A DNA stretch of 64,000 nucleotides from Orientallactaga sibirica (taxonomy: Eukaryota; Chordata; Mammalia; Rodentia; Dipodidae), in assembly GCA_036365145.1 (NCBI GenBank), contig JAEOAD010000052.1, positions 10,849,501-10,913,500 of the forward strand, read 5' to 3'. Shown here in pieces: positions 44,742 to 55,045 of this stretch; the stretch's first letter is position 1, and each line of letters begins with the position of its first letter. The position numbers and the translations under genes are program-made. The notes below the pieces were generated by a model that did not search any database, was not told the origin of the DNA, and saw only the letters and a program-made list of their open reading frames with translations.

Positions 44742-45975
44742 TATAGCCATGGGGCTCATGACCTAGCTCATTATACCCCTAGAGCTCATGACTTCTGTCA
44801 TAGGTTTTTCAGTATCAGGCATATATTCCCTCCTGTGAAACAGGCCTCCAGTCCAATTAGAGAGCAGTTGTTTTCCCCATAACAGACATGCCACTATTGC
44901 ACCTGTTGGCTCATTTGGCCTGGCTGGCCCAACTTAAGGCTTGCAGCGTCCACTGTTGTTTATCTCCACTGACGACTTCTCTCACTCCTGTGTAGCTGCA
45001 TGCAGCAAAGCCTTTTCAGCTTTTTGTTAGCTAGTCTACATACAGGTGGTTTTCAGCTCAGCTCCAGCAAGATTTCTCAGTGACTTTGCAGCCTGAAGCC
45101 CAAGCATGTCGAGTCTTCAGCAATAGGGTCTTACCATCTATTCCTGGTGGGAAACCAAGAGCCTCAGCAATGACCTATAATGTTTTGGGTGCATCAGGGA
45201 CCTCCTTGGCCAACAACTCACTGGAAGGTATTCCATCCCTTGCATGGAAAATTTTCTAGTAACAATCTATGGCTTCTGGGTGCACTACTCTCCAAAACAG
45301 TAGATTCCATATGACTTATTTATACCCTCTTAGATTTTTATTAACCCTCCTCCCACCCTTCTTTTACTCAATCTCTTCCCCTGACCTCACTTAGGCCTTT
45401 CCACCCCCATTAATCTATCCCTAAACCTACTGGTGTAATGCCTGTTGCTGTCTGGCTAAATGCATATATTATGCTCACCAACTGCCCCGTAAAGACTTTT
45501 CTTAATGTTCATACCCATTTATTAATGATACTCTCAATTTTTGGTTAGGAAAGCTTCTGTTTTTCAGATGGCAGTGACTTCTGGGATGACTCCAAAGACA
45601 CCATAGTGCTGAGAAGAAGTGACAGAGGAGTGTTCAGCACTGAAACATCTCTATCACACCTCCCAAGGCTCAGAATCCATTGTGGAAGAAGTGGTATGAA
45701 GAACATAAGAGCCATAGGAAGGATAGGATTCCTTACAATGCACTCTTCCAGACACAAAATGGCCTGGATATCCATGACCTCACAGTGCCTGGCACTACCT
45801 ATACAAGACCAGTACAAGAGGAGGAAAAAAATGATGACATCAAAATAAAAGAGAGATTGATGGAGAGGGGGGAGGGGATATGATGGAGAGTTGAATTATG
45901 AAGGGGAAAGTGGGGGGAGGAATTATTATGGTTTATTGTTTATAATTATGGAAGTTTTCAATAATCCAAAAAATA
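44742..45975 (+). mobile_element. 5'-truncated L1 with internal inversion
   Basis: The right part (from about 45,440 to 45,975) is L1 3' sequence in plus orientation, ending in AATAATCCAAAAAATAA and matching the copy at 60.1-61.0 kb. The left part (44,742 to about 45,440) is the reverse complement of the adjoining upstream L1 segment; for example plus 44,880-44,940 is the reverse complement of about 60,301-60,360. This is the arrangement made by twin priming during L1 insertion. No coding capacity remains. I could not define the target duplication. Confidence 0.75.
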
Positions 45976-48900
45976 AGGAAAGGGCTGGGGAGAGGGCAAG
46001 CAGTTAAAGGCACTTACTTGCTAACACCTGCCTAGTCGGGTCCAATCCCCTACCACTAATGTAAAGCCACATGCAAAGTGGTGTATGCATCTGTAATCCC
46101 AACTTGTCTATAATGGAAGGCAGAGCCAGGAGAAAGGGAAGCTCTAAAGCCAGACAGTCTGAGTTTGCTTGCAGTGGCAAGAGACCTTGTCTTAAGGAAT
46201 ACAGAACATATAAATCTCCAAGTTGTACTCTGACCTCCACGTATGAGCAGTGGCACATACGCCCACACATATACATGTACCACACAAATAAATTATTAAT
46301 TGTGGGGGGGTATTTTTTGAGGTAGAGCCTTACTCTAGCCCAAGCTGGCATGGAACTCACTCTGTAGTTGCAGGCTGGCCTTGGACTCACAGTAATTGTC
46401 CTACCTCTGCTTTCCAAGTGGACATTAAAGGTGTGTACTATCACACTCAGTTAATAAGTAATTCATGTATTTATTTCAGAGAGAGAGAGAAAATGGGCAT
46501 GGCAGGGCCTCCAGCCACTGCAAACCAACTCCAGACACATGCACCACCCTGTGCATCTGGCTTACATGGGTCCTGGGGAATTGAACCTGGGTGGAAAGAT
46601 GGGAAGTAGAGACAGAAAAATTCCTGGAAGCTCGAAGGCTAGCTAGCCTGGCAAATAAAAGCAGTAAAAGAAGCCGGGTGTGGTGGCGCACGCCTTTGCC
46701 TTTAGTCCCAGCACTCGGGAGGCAGAGGTAGGAGGATAGCAGGTAGTTCAAGGCCACCCTGAGACTACATAGTGAATTCCAGGTCAGCCTGAGCTAGAAT
46801 GAAACCCTACCTCGAAAAACAAAAACAAAACAAAACAAACAAGCAAACAAAAAAAGCAGTAAAAGAAAGACTAGGTCTCAAACAAGGTCAAAGGCAAATA
46901 TCAAAACCCAAGGTTATCCTCTGACCTCCACACATGCATGGAGAAAGAGACACAGACCGGCAGCACATTCCATAAGTATATGCTTCTGTAAAGTTATAAC
47001 TGTATGCTAATCTAGTGTGGTTTGTTTTTGGTTTTTCGAGGTAGGGTCTCACTCTAACACAGACTGACCTGGAATTCACTAGGTAGTCTCAGGGTGGCCT
47101 CTAACCCATAACAATCCTAACTCTGCATCCCAAGTGCTGGGATTAAAGACTTGTGCCACCACCATACCCGGCACAAATCTAGTTTTTGAGAAGCTCTTAG
47201 ACTGCAGATTCTGCAAAGCCTCATAGTTGGCTCATATTTCAATACAGTAAAGCAAAATAAAGATTAAAAATAGAGGACTGGGGAGATGACTCAATGAATA
47301 AAGGCATTTGCTTGCAATGTCTGCTGGCCCGGGTTCAATTCCCCAGTAGCCATGTAAAGCCATATGCACCAAGTGGTGCAAGCACATGAAGTTTGCAGCA
47401 GCAAGACGACCTAGTACGTAGCTGGGCGTGGTGGCACATGCCTTTAATCCCACCACTCGGGAGACAGAGGTAGGAGGATCACTGAGAGTTCGAGGCCACC
47501 CTGAGACTACACAGTAAATTCCAGATCAGCATGGACAAGAGTGAGGCCCTACCTCAAAAAACTAAAAAAAAAACAAAAATAATTAAAAAAGAAGACCTAG
47601 TACACCCATTCTCTATCAAATATTAAAAAAAATTACACAGCATTTTCACTCAGCATGGTGAGAATATTGATATTATATTTGCCTTAAAAAAGTAAAACCT
47701 GGCTGGGTGTGGTGGTTCACGCCTTTAATTCCAGCATTCAGGAGGCAGAGGTAGGAGGATCGCTGTGAGTTGGAGGCCAACCTGAGGCTACAGAGTGAAT
47801 TCCAATTGAGCCTGAGCTAGAGAGTGAGACCCTACCTCGAAAAACCAAACAAACAACAAAAAAGTATAAACTGCCTAATTAATCCCAACACTTGGGAGGC
47901 AGAAGTAGGAGGATCACCATGAGTTCAAGGCCACCCTGAGACAATACAGTGAATTCCAAGTAAGCCTGGGCTAGAGTAAGACCCTACCTCAAAAAAAGAA
48001 AGAAAAAGAGTAAAAACCAAGGCTGGAGACATGTTAAGGTGCTTGCCTGTGAAGATTAAGGACCCAGGTTCAATTCCCCACCTACCCATGTACACCAGAT
48101 ACACAGGGTGGCACATGCATAGAGTTCATTTGCAGTGGCTGAAGGCCCTGGCAGGCCCGTTCTCTCAAATTAATTAATAAATTTAAATCTTAAAAAAAAT
48201 AGTAAATATTGGGCTGAAGTGATGGCTTAGTGCTTAAGATGCTTATTTGCTAGCCAAAGGACCCAGGTTCAACTCCCCAGGACCCACTTAAACCAGATGA
48301 ACATGGTGGCGCATGCATCTGGGGTTTGTTTGCAGCAGCTGAAAGCCTTGGTGCACCCATTCTCTCACTCAAATAAATAAATTTTTTAAATTATTTATTT
48401 ACTTATTACAGACAGAGGGAGAGAGAGAATGGGCACGCCAGGGCCTCTAGCCACTGCAAACGAACTCCAGATGCATGCGCCACCATGTGCATCTGGCTTT
48501 TATGTAGGACCTGGAGAATCAAACCTGGGTCCTTAGGCTTTGCAGGCATGCGCCTTAACTGCTAAACCATCTCTCCAGCCCAAATAAAATAAAGTTTTTA
48601 AAAATAATTAAGTTTTAAAAAATTGAAAATAAAAGCAAAAACCAGGCATGGTGGTGCATGCCTTTAATCCCAGCACTCCGGAGGAGTAGGTAGGAGGATC
48701 ACCTTGAGTTAGAGGCCACCCTGAGACTACATAGTAAATTCTAAGTGAACACATCTTAACATTCCACTTCCATGCTCCTTCCCTTCTGAGAGACCACTGT
48801 TATGACCTCAATGCATGTCTTTACAGTAGGACAGTTTAGTGGCTGAAGGCACTTGCTTGTAAAGCCTAATGGCCTAGGTGCAAATCCCCAGTACCCATGG

Positions 48901-49890
48901 AAAGCAACATGTACAAAGGGGTACATGGATGTGTAGGTCCTTTGCAGCAGCTAGAGGGTCTACAGTGCCCATTCTCTCTCTGTGTACTTGCAAATAAATA
49001 AATAAAAATATTTTTTAAAAATTATAAAGAATGACAGGAGTGGTAGCACATGCCTTTAATCCTAGCACCCAGGAAGCAGAGGCAGGAGGACTGAGATGAG
49101 TTCGAGGCCAACCTGAGAATGCAGAGTGAGTTCCAGGTCAGCCTGGGTTAGAGTGAGACCCTACTTGAAAAAAACCAAAACCAACAACAACAAAAAATTT
49201 ATATAAAGAGGAACAGGAGAGATGGTTCAGCAGTTACAGCTTGTGCCGGGTGTGGTGGCACACACCTTTAACCCCAGACTGAGGAGGCAGAGGTAGGATT
49301 GCTGAGAGTTCGAGGCCACCCTGAGACTACATAGTGAATTCCAGGTCAGCCTGGGCTAGACTGAGACCCTACTTTAAAAAAAAAAAAGTGCTTGCTTATA
49401 AAAACTACTGGTTCCAACACCCACTTTAAACTGGATGCAAAGTGGCCCGTGCAACTATGACAATGGCAGGCAGAGCCAGCAGATTCCCAAGCAGGCTGGC
49501 CAGTTAGTCTGCTGCTCCTTTGCACTCCTTTGCAGTCTGACAGTTTGTTGGCAATGGCATAAGAGCCTGTGTCAAAGAAGGTGAAGCTCAGAAACCTGGA
49601 AGTTGTCCTCTGACCTCCACAGGCGTATCATGACACATGTGCCTGCATGCGTACACACACAAGTAAGAAAAAAGACTTCATCAGTACAGTAATGCTTTCA
49701 CTCATATGCTCTCTTGCATTAAAAAAGAGAGAGAGAGGGCTGGAGAGATGGCTTAGTGGTTAAATGCTTGCCTATGAAGCCTAAGGACCCTGGTTCGAGG
49801 CTCGCTTCTCCAGGACCCACGTAAGCCAGATGCACAAGGGGGTGCATGCATCTGGAGTTCGGTTGCAGTGGCTGGAGGCCCTGATGCACC

Positions 49891-49892
<2 letters not shown>

Positions 49893-49935
<43 letters not shown>
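49893..49935. repeat. (CT)n microsatellite in SINE tail
   Basis: A run of about 20 CT units in the pyrimidine-rich 3' part of the DIP-like SINE at 49737-49985, followed by its AAATAAAT tail. Confidence 0.9.
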
Positions 49936-49938
<3 letters not shown>

Positions 49939-49985
49939 GCCTATTTCTGTATCTCTCAAATAAATAAATAAATAATAAAATATTT

Positions 49986-50017
<32 letters not shown>

Positions 50018-53000
50018 AGTTGGAAAGTTCAGCATAGAGAGATGGATTGTGGTTAAGGCGCAAAGCCAAAGCACTCAGGTTCTATTCCCCAGAACCCACA
50101 TAAAGCCAGATGCACAAAGTACTGCATGTGCCTGGAGTTCCTTTGCAGTGACTGGAGGCCCTAGTGCCCCCATTCTCTGTCTATATCTCATCTCTTCTTT
50201 CTCTCATAAACAAATATATATATATGTTATATATATATATATAAATTCCTCTCTTTTTTTGTTGTTTTTTTGAGGTAGGGTCTCACTCTAGCCCAAGCTG
50301 ATTTGGAATTCACTATGTAGTCTCAGGGTGGCCTCGAATTCATGGCAATCCTCCTACCTCTGCTTCCCAAGTGCTGGGATTAAAGGCATGCACAACCATG
50401 CCTGACTCTAAAATTTTTTTTAAGTCACCATGCAGGGGTGGAGAGATGGTTTAGTGGTTAAGGCACTTGCCTGAAAAGCCAAAGGATCCTGGTTCGATTC
50501 CCCAGGACCCATGTAAAGCCAGATGCACAAAGTGGGGCATGCATCTGGAGTTCATTTGCAGTGGCTAGAGACCTTGGCACAGCCATTTTCTCTAATACAT
50601 AAATAAAATTTTTTAAAAACTCACCATGCAAACCACATTCACACACAATTTTAATAAATCAGATTTAGGGACTGGAGAGATGGCTCAGCGGTTAAAGTAT
50701 TTGCTAGCAACGCCAAAGCACCCAGGTTCAATTCCCTAGTGCCCATGTAAAGCCAGATGCACAAGGCAGTTCAAGAGCCTGGAGTTCATCTGCAGCAGCT
50801 AGAGGCATGCCAGTTCCCTCCGTGTGTCTCTCTTCTATCACTTTCTACTTGAAAATAAATAAAAATATTTATTTTTTAAACTGGATGTGGTGGCTCATTA
50901 CTTTAATCCCAGTACTCTGGAAGCAGAGGCAGGAGGATCACCATTAGTGCAAGGCCAGCCTGAGAATAGTGAATTCCAGGTCAGCCTAGGTTAGAGGCAG
51001 ACCCTACCTCAAAAAAACCAAAATAATAATAATTATTATACACACACACACACACACACATATACATATATGAATGAGATTTAGCTGGGTGTAGTGGCAC
51101 CCAGCACTCAGGAGGCAGAGGTAGAAGGACTGCAGGGAGTTCAAGGCCACCCTGAAACTACATAGTGAATTCCAGGTCAGCCTGGGCTAGAATGAGACCC
51201 TACATTGGGGGGGGGGGGTTAATTTGGTATTTACCACTTAAGATACCAAATTCTTCAATAAATTAGCATCACTACAGTATGAAAGGGCCCACCTGAATAA
51301 AAGTTGCTTCCATCATTACATATAGAAGCTTTAAGTTTCTAACGAATGGTAGTGCAAAGACACCCAGCACTAGGGAGGCAGAGGTAGGAGGATCACAGTG
51401 AGTTTGAGGCCACCCTGAGACTACATAGTTAATTCCAGGTCAGCCTGGGCTAGAGTGAGACCCTACCTCAGAAAACCAAAAAAAAAAAAAAAAAAAGAAT
51501 ATTCAGATGCCGGGCATGGTGGTGCTAATCCCAGCATTTGGGAGGCAGAGATGGGAGGTTCGCCATGAGTTCGAGGCCACCCTGAGACTATATAGTGAAC
51601 TGCAGGTCAGCCTGAGCTAGAGTGAGACCCCATCTCAAAAACAAAACAAAACAAAAGCATATTCAGATGCTTTTGAAGACTGCCTGCCTGATTCCTTCCA
51701 TTTGCTCATGCACTTTGCACTCAAGCATGTCAGATACAAGTACTCTACCACTGAGCTGCACTACCTACCAGCCCCGACATAACCTACTCTTACACATATT
51801 CCCACTGCTCTAGAACAACTTTTACTTCAGATAGATAAACCGGAGACCCTCCAGAATTAAGATGCTGCAATACAAGAGTGCTTCTCTGGAGGGGATGATG
51901 GCGCCTCAAGAGATCCTTGGGTGGTGAATAAAATTCTTGTCCCTACATAGTATTCTTTTAAGGCATATGTTACCTTTAGCTACACCTCCACTCTGCCCTC
52001 ACACTCCAAAGTCATGAATACCTGCTTCTTTCACTATACCCTCCTTTATACTCCCAGGGCCCATCAAAAGAGGGAAGTGTCAACCAGACTGAAATTCGGT
52101 AACAATTTCTAGTGTGGAGTAGAGAAAGACACCAATACAAAAGAACTGCACATTGTTCACTTTCATCAATGACAATGCAGCTGAGTGAGTACCTAACTGA
52201 GGCATGGTGGAAAGGTGAGTTTCTTTGGAGAATAATGACAATAAGAATACAAGGAGAGAGCCGGGCATGGTGGTGCACGCCTTTAATCCCAGCACTCAGG
52301 AGGCAGAGGTAGGAGGAGGCAGAGGTAGGAGGATCACCCTGAGTTCAAGGCCACCCTGAGACTACATAGTTAATTCCAGGTCAGCCTGGGCCAGAGTGAG
52401 ACTCTACCTCAAAACAATAAAATAAAATAAATAAATAAATAAATAAATAAATAAAAATACAACGAGAGGATTTTAAAATGTGGTTAAGGACTAGAAAGAT
52501 GGCTCAGCAGTTAAGGCGCTTGCCTGCAAAGCCTAACACAGGTTCAATTATCCAGTACCCCTGTAAAACCAAATGCACAAAGTGGCACATGCATCTAGAG
52601 TTCATCTGCAGTGGTTTAGAAACCCTGGTGCACCCATACTTTTTCTCTTTCCTCTCTGTCTCCCTCTGCTTGAAAATAAACAAAAGAATAAAAAAACTAA
52701 GAGTTTCTAACTTTACTTATCATTTTCCACAGATAGTTCTTTTTGTTGATAAAATATTTTTATTTAAGACACACACACACAGCCGGGCGTGGTGGCACAT
52801 ACCTTTAACCCCAGCACTTGGGAGGCAGAGGTAGGAGGACCGCCCTCGGTTCAAGGCCACCCTGAGACTACATAGTGGATTCCAGGTCAGCCTGAGCTGA
52901 AGTGAGATTCTATGTCAAAAAACCACCCCCCGCAAAAAAAAAAAAAAAAAAAAAAAAATCACAAAAACTCAACTGGCACTCACTCTGTAAATCGAGGTTG

Positions 53001-53860
53001 GCCAGGAACTGACAAGAGATCCTTCTACCTTTGCCTCCCAAGTGATGGAATTAAAGGCATGGGCCACCACACCCAGCTCACAGATATTTTAAATTAGCCT
53101 ATAAACTGACGTTTGGCCTATCTGGTTTCATCTTCTGAGCACCAGTTTCTTTCTCCGTAAAATACCTATACCAATACTACTTACTTCCCTGTGACAGACC
53201 TATTGTGAAGATTTAGTAACACATGCACAGCCAAAAGCACAATGCCTGGCACAAAGACAGACTAAAAAAGACTTTAAAGATGTAGTATTTTTGCCTTTCT
53301 TGAGAGACATCTTTAAGTTTCACTGTACAATGACGTGCACGCTTAACTAACGCTTTCATTCAACAATTCAATTTAGAAATTTAGAGGCTGCCTTGGAATA
53401 CTGGTTTAATTAAAACCAAAGCAACCAGGGGTAAGATACAACTTCACGGAAAAATAATATTCAGTAGTCATTATATCGTTAAAATGATTCACGGAACTTC
53501 AAGATCAGACAAAAATCAGCGGTATACCCAGCCATTCCTTTCAAAATAAAGTCCCCATCTGGTTTTTTTGTTTGTTTTTTCTTTTCCTTCTTTCATTCAG
53601 GCACTACAGTACTCGGCTTTCATTAAGTCTAATGAGGCTCAGCTTCTTCCGATATCAACCCTTTCGCAAGGCCTGGCTCAGAGAAAGCCACACACTGTTT
53701 TACAGCGTTAGAAAAGAACCCCGTGTGGTCACTCTGGGCCAACTGTCACTGTCACTAGCACGGCTGGATGTCTCCCAGAACTTGGGTCACGTTCAAGTGT
53801 GCTGGGGAAAAACAAAACAAAAAAAAGAGGCCGGTGTACACGAAACCAAGTCGGCAGCCC

Positions 53861-53900
53861 GTGCGGGTGCGGGTGCGGGTGCGGGCGGGGGCGGGGGCGT
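53861..53900 (+). repeat. GGGTGC hexamer repeat with G-quadruplex potential
   Basis: Four GTGCGG-type units are followed by GCGGGCGGGGGCGGGGGCGT on the plus strand, 77-116 bp downstream of the exon 1 donor in intron 1. The several GGG runs with 1-3 base loops fit a G-quadruplex on the template strand. Confidence 0.85.
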
Positions 53901-53976
53901 GCCGCGCAGGGACGCGGACTCGCGGGGGTGCGCCGTCCTCCGACCCCCACCACCCCGAGCCCGGCCCCGTGCCCAC

Positions 53977-54403
53977 CTTTGTCGTCCTCGTCGATGCGCA
54001 GCGCCACCGAGATGTACTCGAAGGCCTGCTTGTGGAAGGCTCGCACGCTGTCGGCCTCGCCGGCCGGCGCGGGCCCCGGGGCGGAGGGCGAGGCGGGTGC
54101 CGGCGGGGGCCCGGAGCTCCTCTTGGCGGCCATGAGGGCGCGGGAGAAGCGCTGGCAGAGCCACACGAAGAGGAGCCCCAGGTGCAGGGCGGCCAGGCGC
54201 AGCAGGGCGACGCCGCGCCGCAGCGGGGACCGGGAGGACGCGCTCGCTTTAGGCGGCGGCGGCGGCGGCGGGGACCCGGCCCGAGGGGAGGGCCCCGCGG
54301 CGGGAGGGGCGGGCGCCGGCGCGGGGGGCGGAGGCCTGGCCGGCACCGGGCTGCTGGGGCCGCCGGAGCCTTTCTTCTTCCGTCGTCCAGCCGGAGAACT
54401 CAT
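53977..54403 (-). CDS. SPAST: Spastin exon 1, coding part (427 bp)
   Basis: Starts at ATG 54403-54401 with [15 protein letters not shown] and ends GACAAAG|gtgggc, giving 142 codons plus one base (human 138 plus one). Order: proline-rich N-terminus (residues 16-53), a Pro run from a GCC-type repeat (residues 45-51), hydrophobic segment [19 protein letters not shown] (64-82), second start Met91 (54133-54131, MAAKRSSG), a Pro/Ala spacer, then the first MIT helix ([20 protein letters not shown]). Spastin severs microtubules; the Met1 form sits on ER and lipid droplets and the shorter form is mostly soluble. Residues 48-66 differ strongly from the human and mouse hairpin I remember, while flanks match well. 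The first ATG has a weak context (T at -3). Confidence 0.95.
54131..54133 (-). other. SPAST: Alternative start codon Met91 (human Met87 equivalent)
   Basis: ATG followed by GCC GCC AAG (MAAKRSSG), the conserved internal start that gives the short, cytosolic and endosomal spastin in mammals. It is reached when scanning ribosomes pass the weak first ATG. Confidence 0.85.
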
Positions 54404-54431
54404 TCACAGCTCCCGCTGCCACCGCCGCCAT
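54249..54431 (-). other. Upstream ORF overlapping the spastin start (60 codons)
   Basis: ATG at 54431-54429 is 28 bases before the main ATG and in another frame. Its context is strong (G at -3, G at +4), unlike the main start. The frame runs through the first ATG and stops at TAA (54251-54249), before Met91. It is the only ATG in the ~270 bases upstream of the CDS. The encoded peptide (starts [14 protein letters not shown]) has no known function; a translational control role is inferred. Confidence 0.65.
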
Positions 54432-54700
54432 AACCCGCCTCCCGCGGCCCCGTCGGACAGCGGGCGACGGCGGCCACTGCGTCGGCGAGGACCGCGGACC
54501 CCCCCCCCCGCCGCGCGCCCGCCTGCTTCCCTGCCGCTACGGGTCCCCGGAGCGCAGCAGCGGCCCACGCGGCTCTCGGGACCCGCCCCTTTCTCCTTCC
54601 CCGGCCGGGAGCACCACCCCTCCCCGCCGCCTCCGCCTCCGCCTCGCAGCGGTCGCTGGCTACCGCCCCTCGCTCGCTCGCTCGCTCTGTCCCTTCCCTT
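54404..54700 (-). promoter_or_regulatory. SPAST: Probable SPAST 5' UTR and core promoter
   Basis: GC-rich, with GCC-type triplet repeats (CCGCCTCCGCCTCCGCCTCG near 54,628-54,648) and one upstream ATG. Exact UTR length is unknown. Beyond 54,700 the sequence turns to CGCA/CGCGCA dinucleotide-like repeats (54,760-54,800). Confidence 0.6.
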
Positions 54701-54869
54701 CAGCCGCCCGGCAGCGTCTTAGACGTGCCCGCGCACGAGCACGCACGCCCGTGTCTTTCTCCGACGCACGCACGCGCGCGCGCACACACGTACACGCACG
54801 CCGCCGTCTTTTGTTGACCTGGGCATTTGTGCGCATGTGTGGAATCCCCTCTCGGCCCCCTTCCCCCGG

Positions 54870-54925
54870 GGAACTACAGTTCCGGAGCTGTGGTTCCGCC
54901 CATTGACTCTGCTGACATCCGGGGC
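54870..54925. promoter_or_regulatory. Possible ZNF143/ETS-type sites upstream of SPAST
   Basis: AACTACAGTTCCGGAG at 54872-54887 resembles the ZNF143/SBS core (ACTACAATTCC), and the near-palindromic partner CTGTGGTT follows at 54888-54895. ACATCCGG at about 54,915 is an ETS-like site. They lie about 470-520 bp upstream of the main ATG. Assignment is by motif resemblance only. Confidence 0.35.
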
Positions 54926-54997
54926 TCTGAAGGGCTCAGAGTAGGCAGCTTTGGTACTCAACCCCAGAAATGTGTGTGTGTACGATATGTGTCCCCC

Positions 54998-54998
54998 C

Positions 54999-55044
<46 letters not shown>
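54998..55044. repeat. (CA)n microsatellite
   Basis: About 23 CA units following a C run, and preceded by a short TG run near 54,970. It lies 600 bp upstream of the SPAST start codon. Confidence 0.95.

Positions 55045-55045
<1 letters not shown>

Larger units (their letters stand above)
53850..54790 (-). promoter_or_regulatory. SPAST: CpG island / SPAST promoter region
   Basis: GC content and CpG frequency rise sharply here against the AT-rich, CpG-poor surroundings. The island spans the 3' part of exon 1, the 5' UTR and about 150-400 bp upstream. It includes GGGCGG/CCGCCC-type boxes and (CTCG)n near 54,670-54,690. No TATA box is evident. The transcription start cannot be fixed from sequence; somewhere around 54,550-54,700 is plausible by comparison with other mammals. 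Confidence 0.85.

Noticed and set aside
46004..46444. 146-codon minus-strand ORF
   Set aside because: It runs across a composite SINE and a B1 in antisense; its protein is SINE-derived and contains typical B1 translations.
53799..54722. 307-codon plus-strand ORF across the CpG island (and 187- and 221-codon ORFs nearby)
   Set aside because: These are open only because GC-rich sequence lacks stops. They lie antisense to spastin exon 1 and its 5' UTR, and their composition is Arg/Gly/Pro/Ala-rich with no domain.
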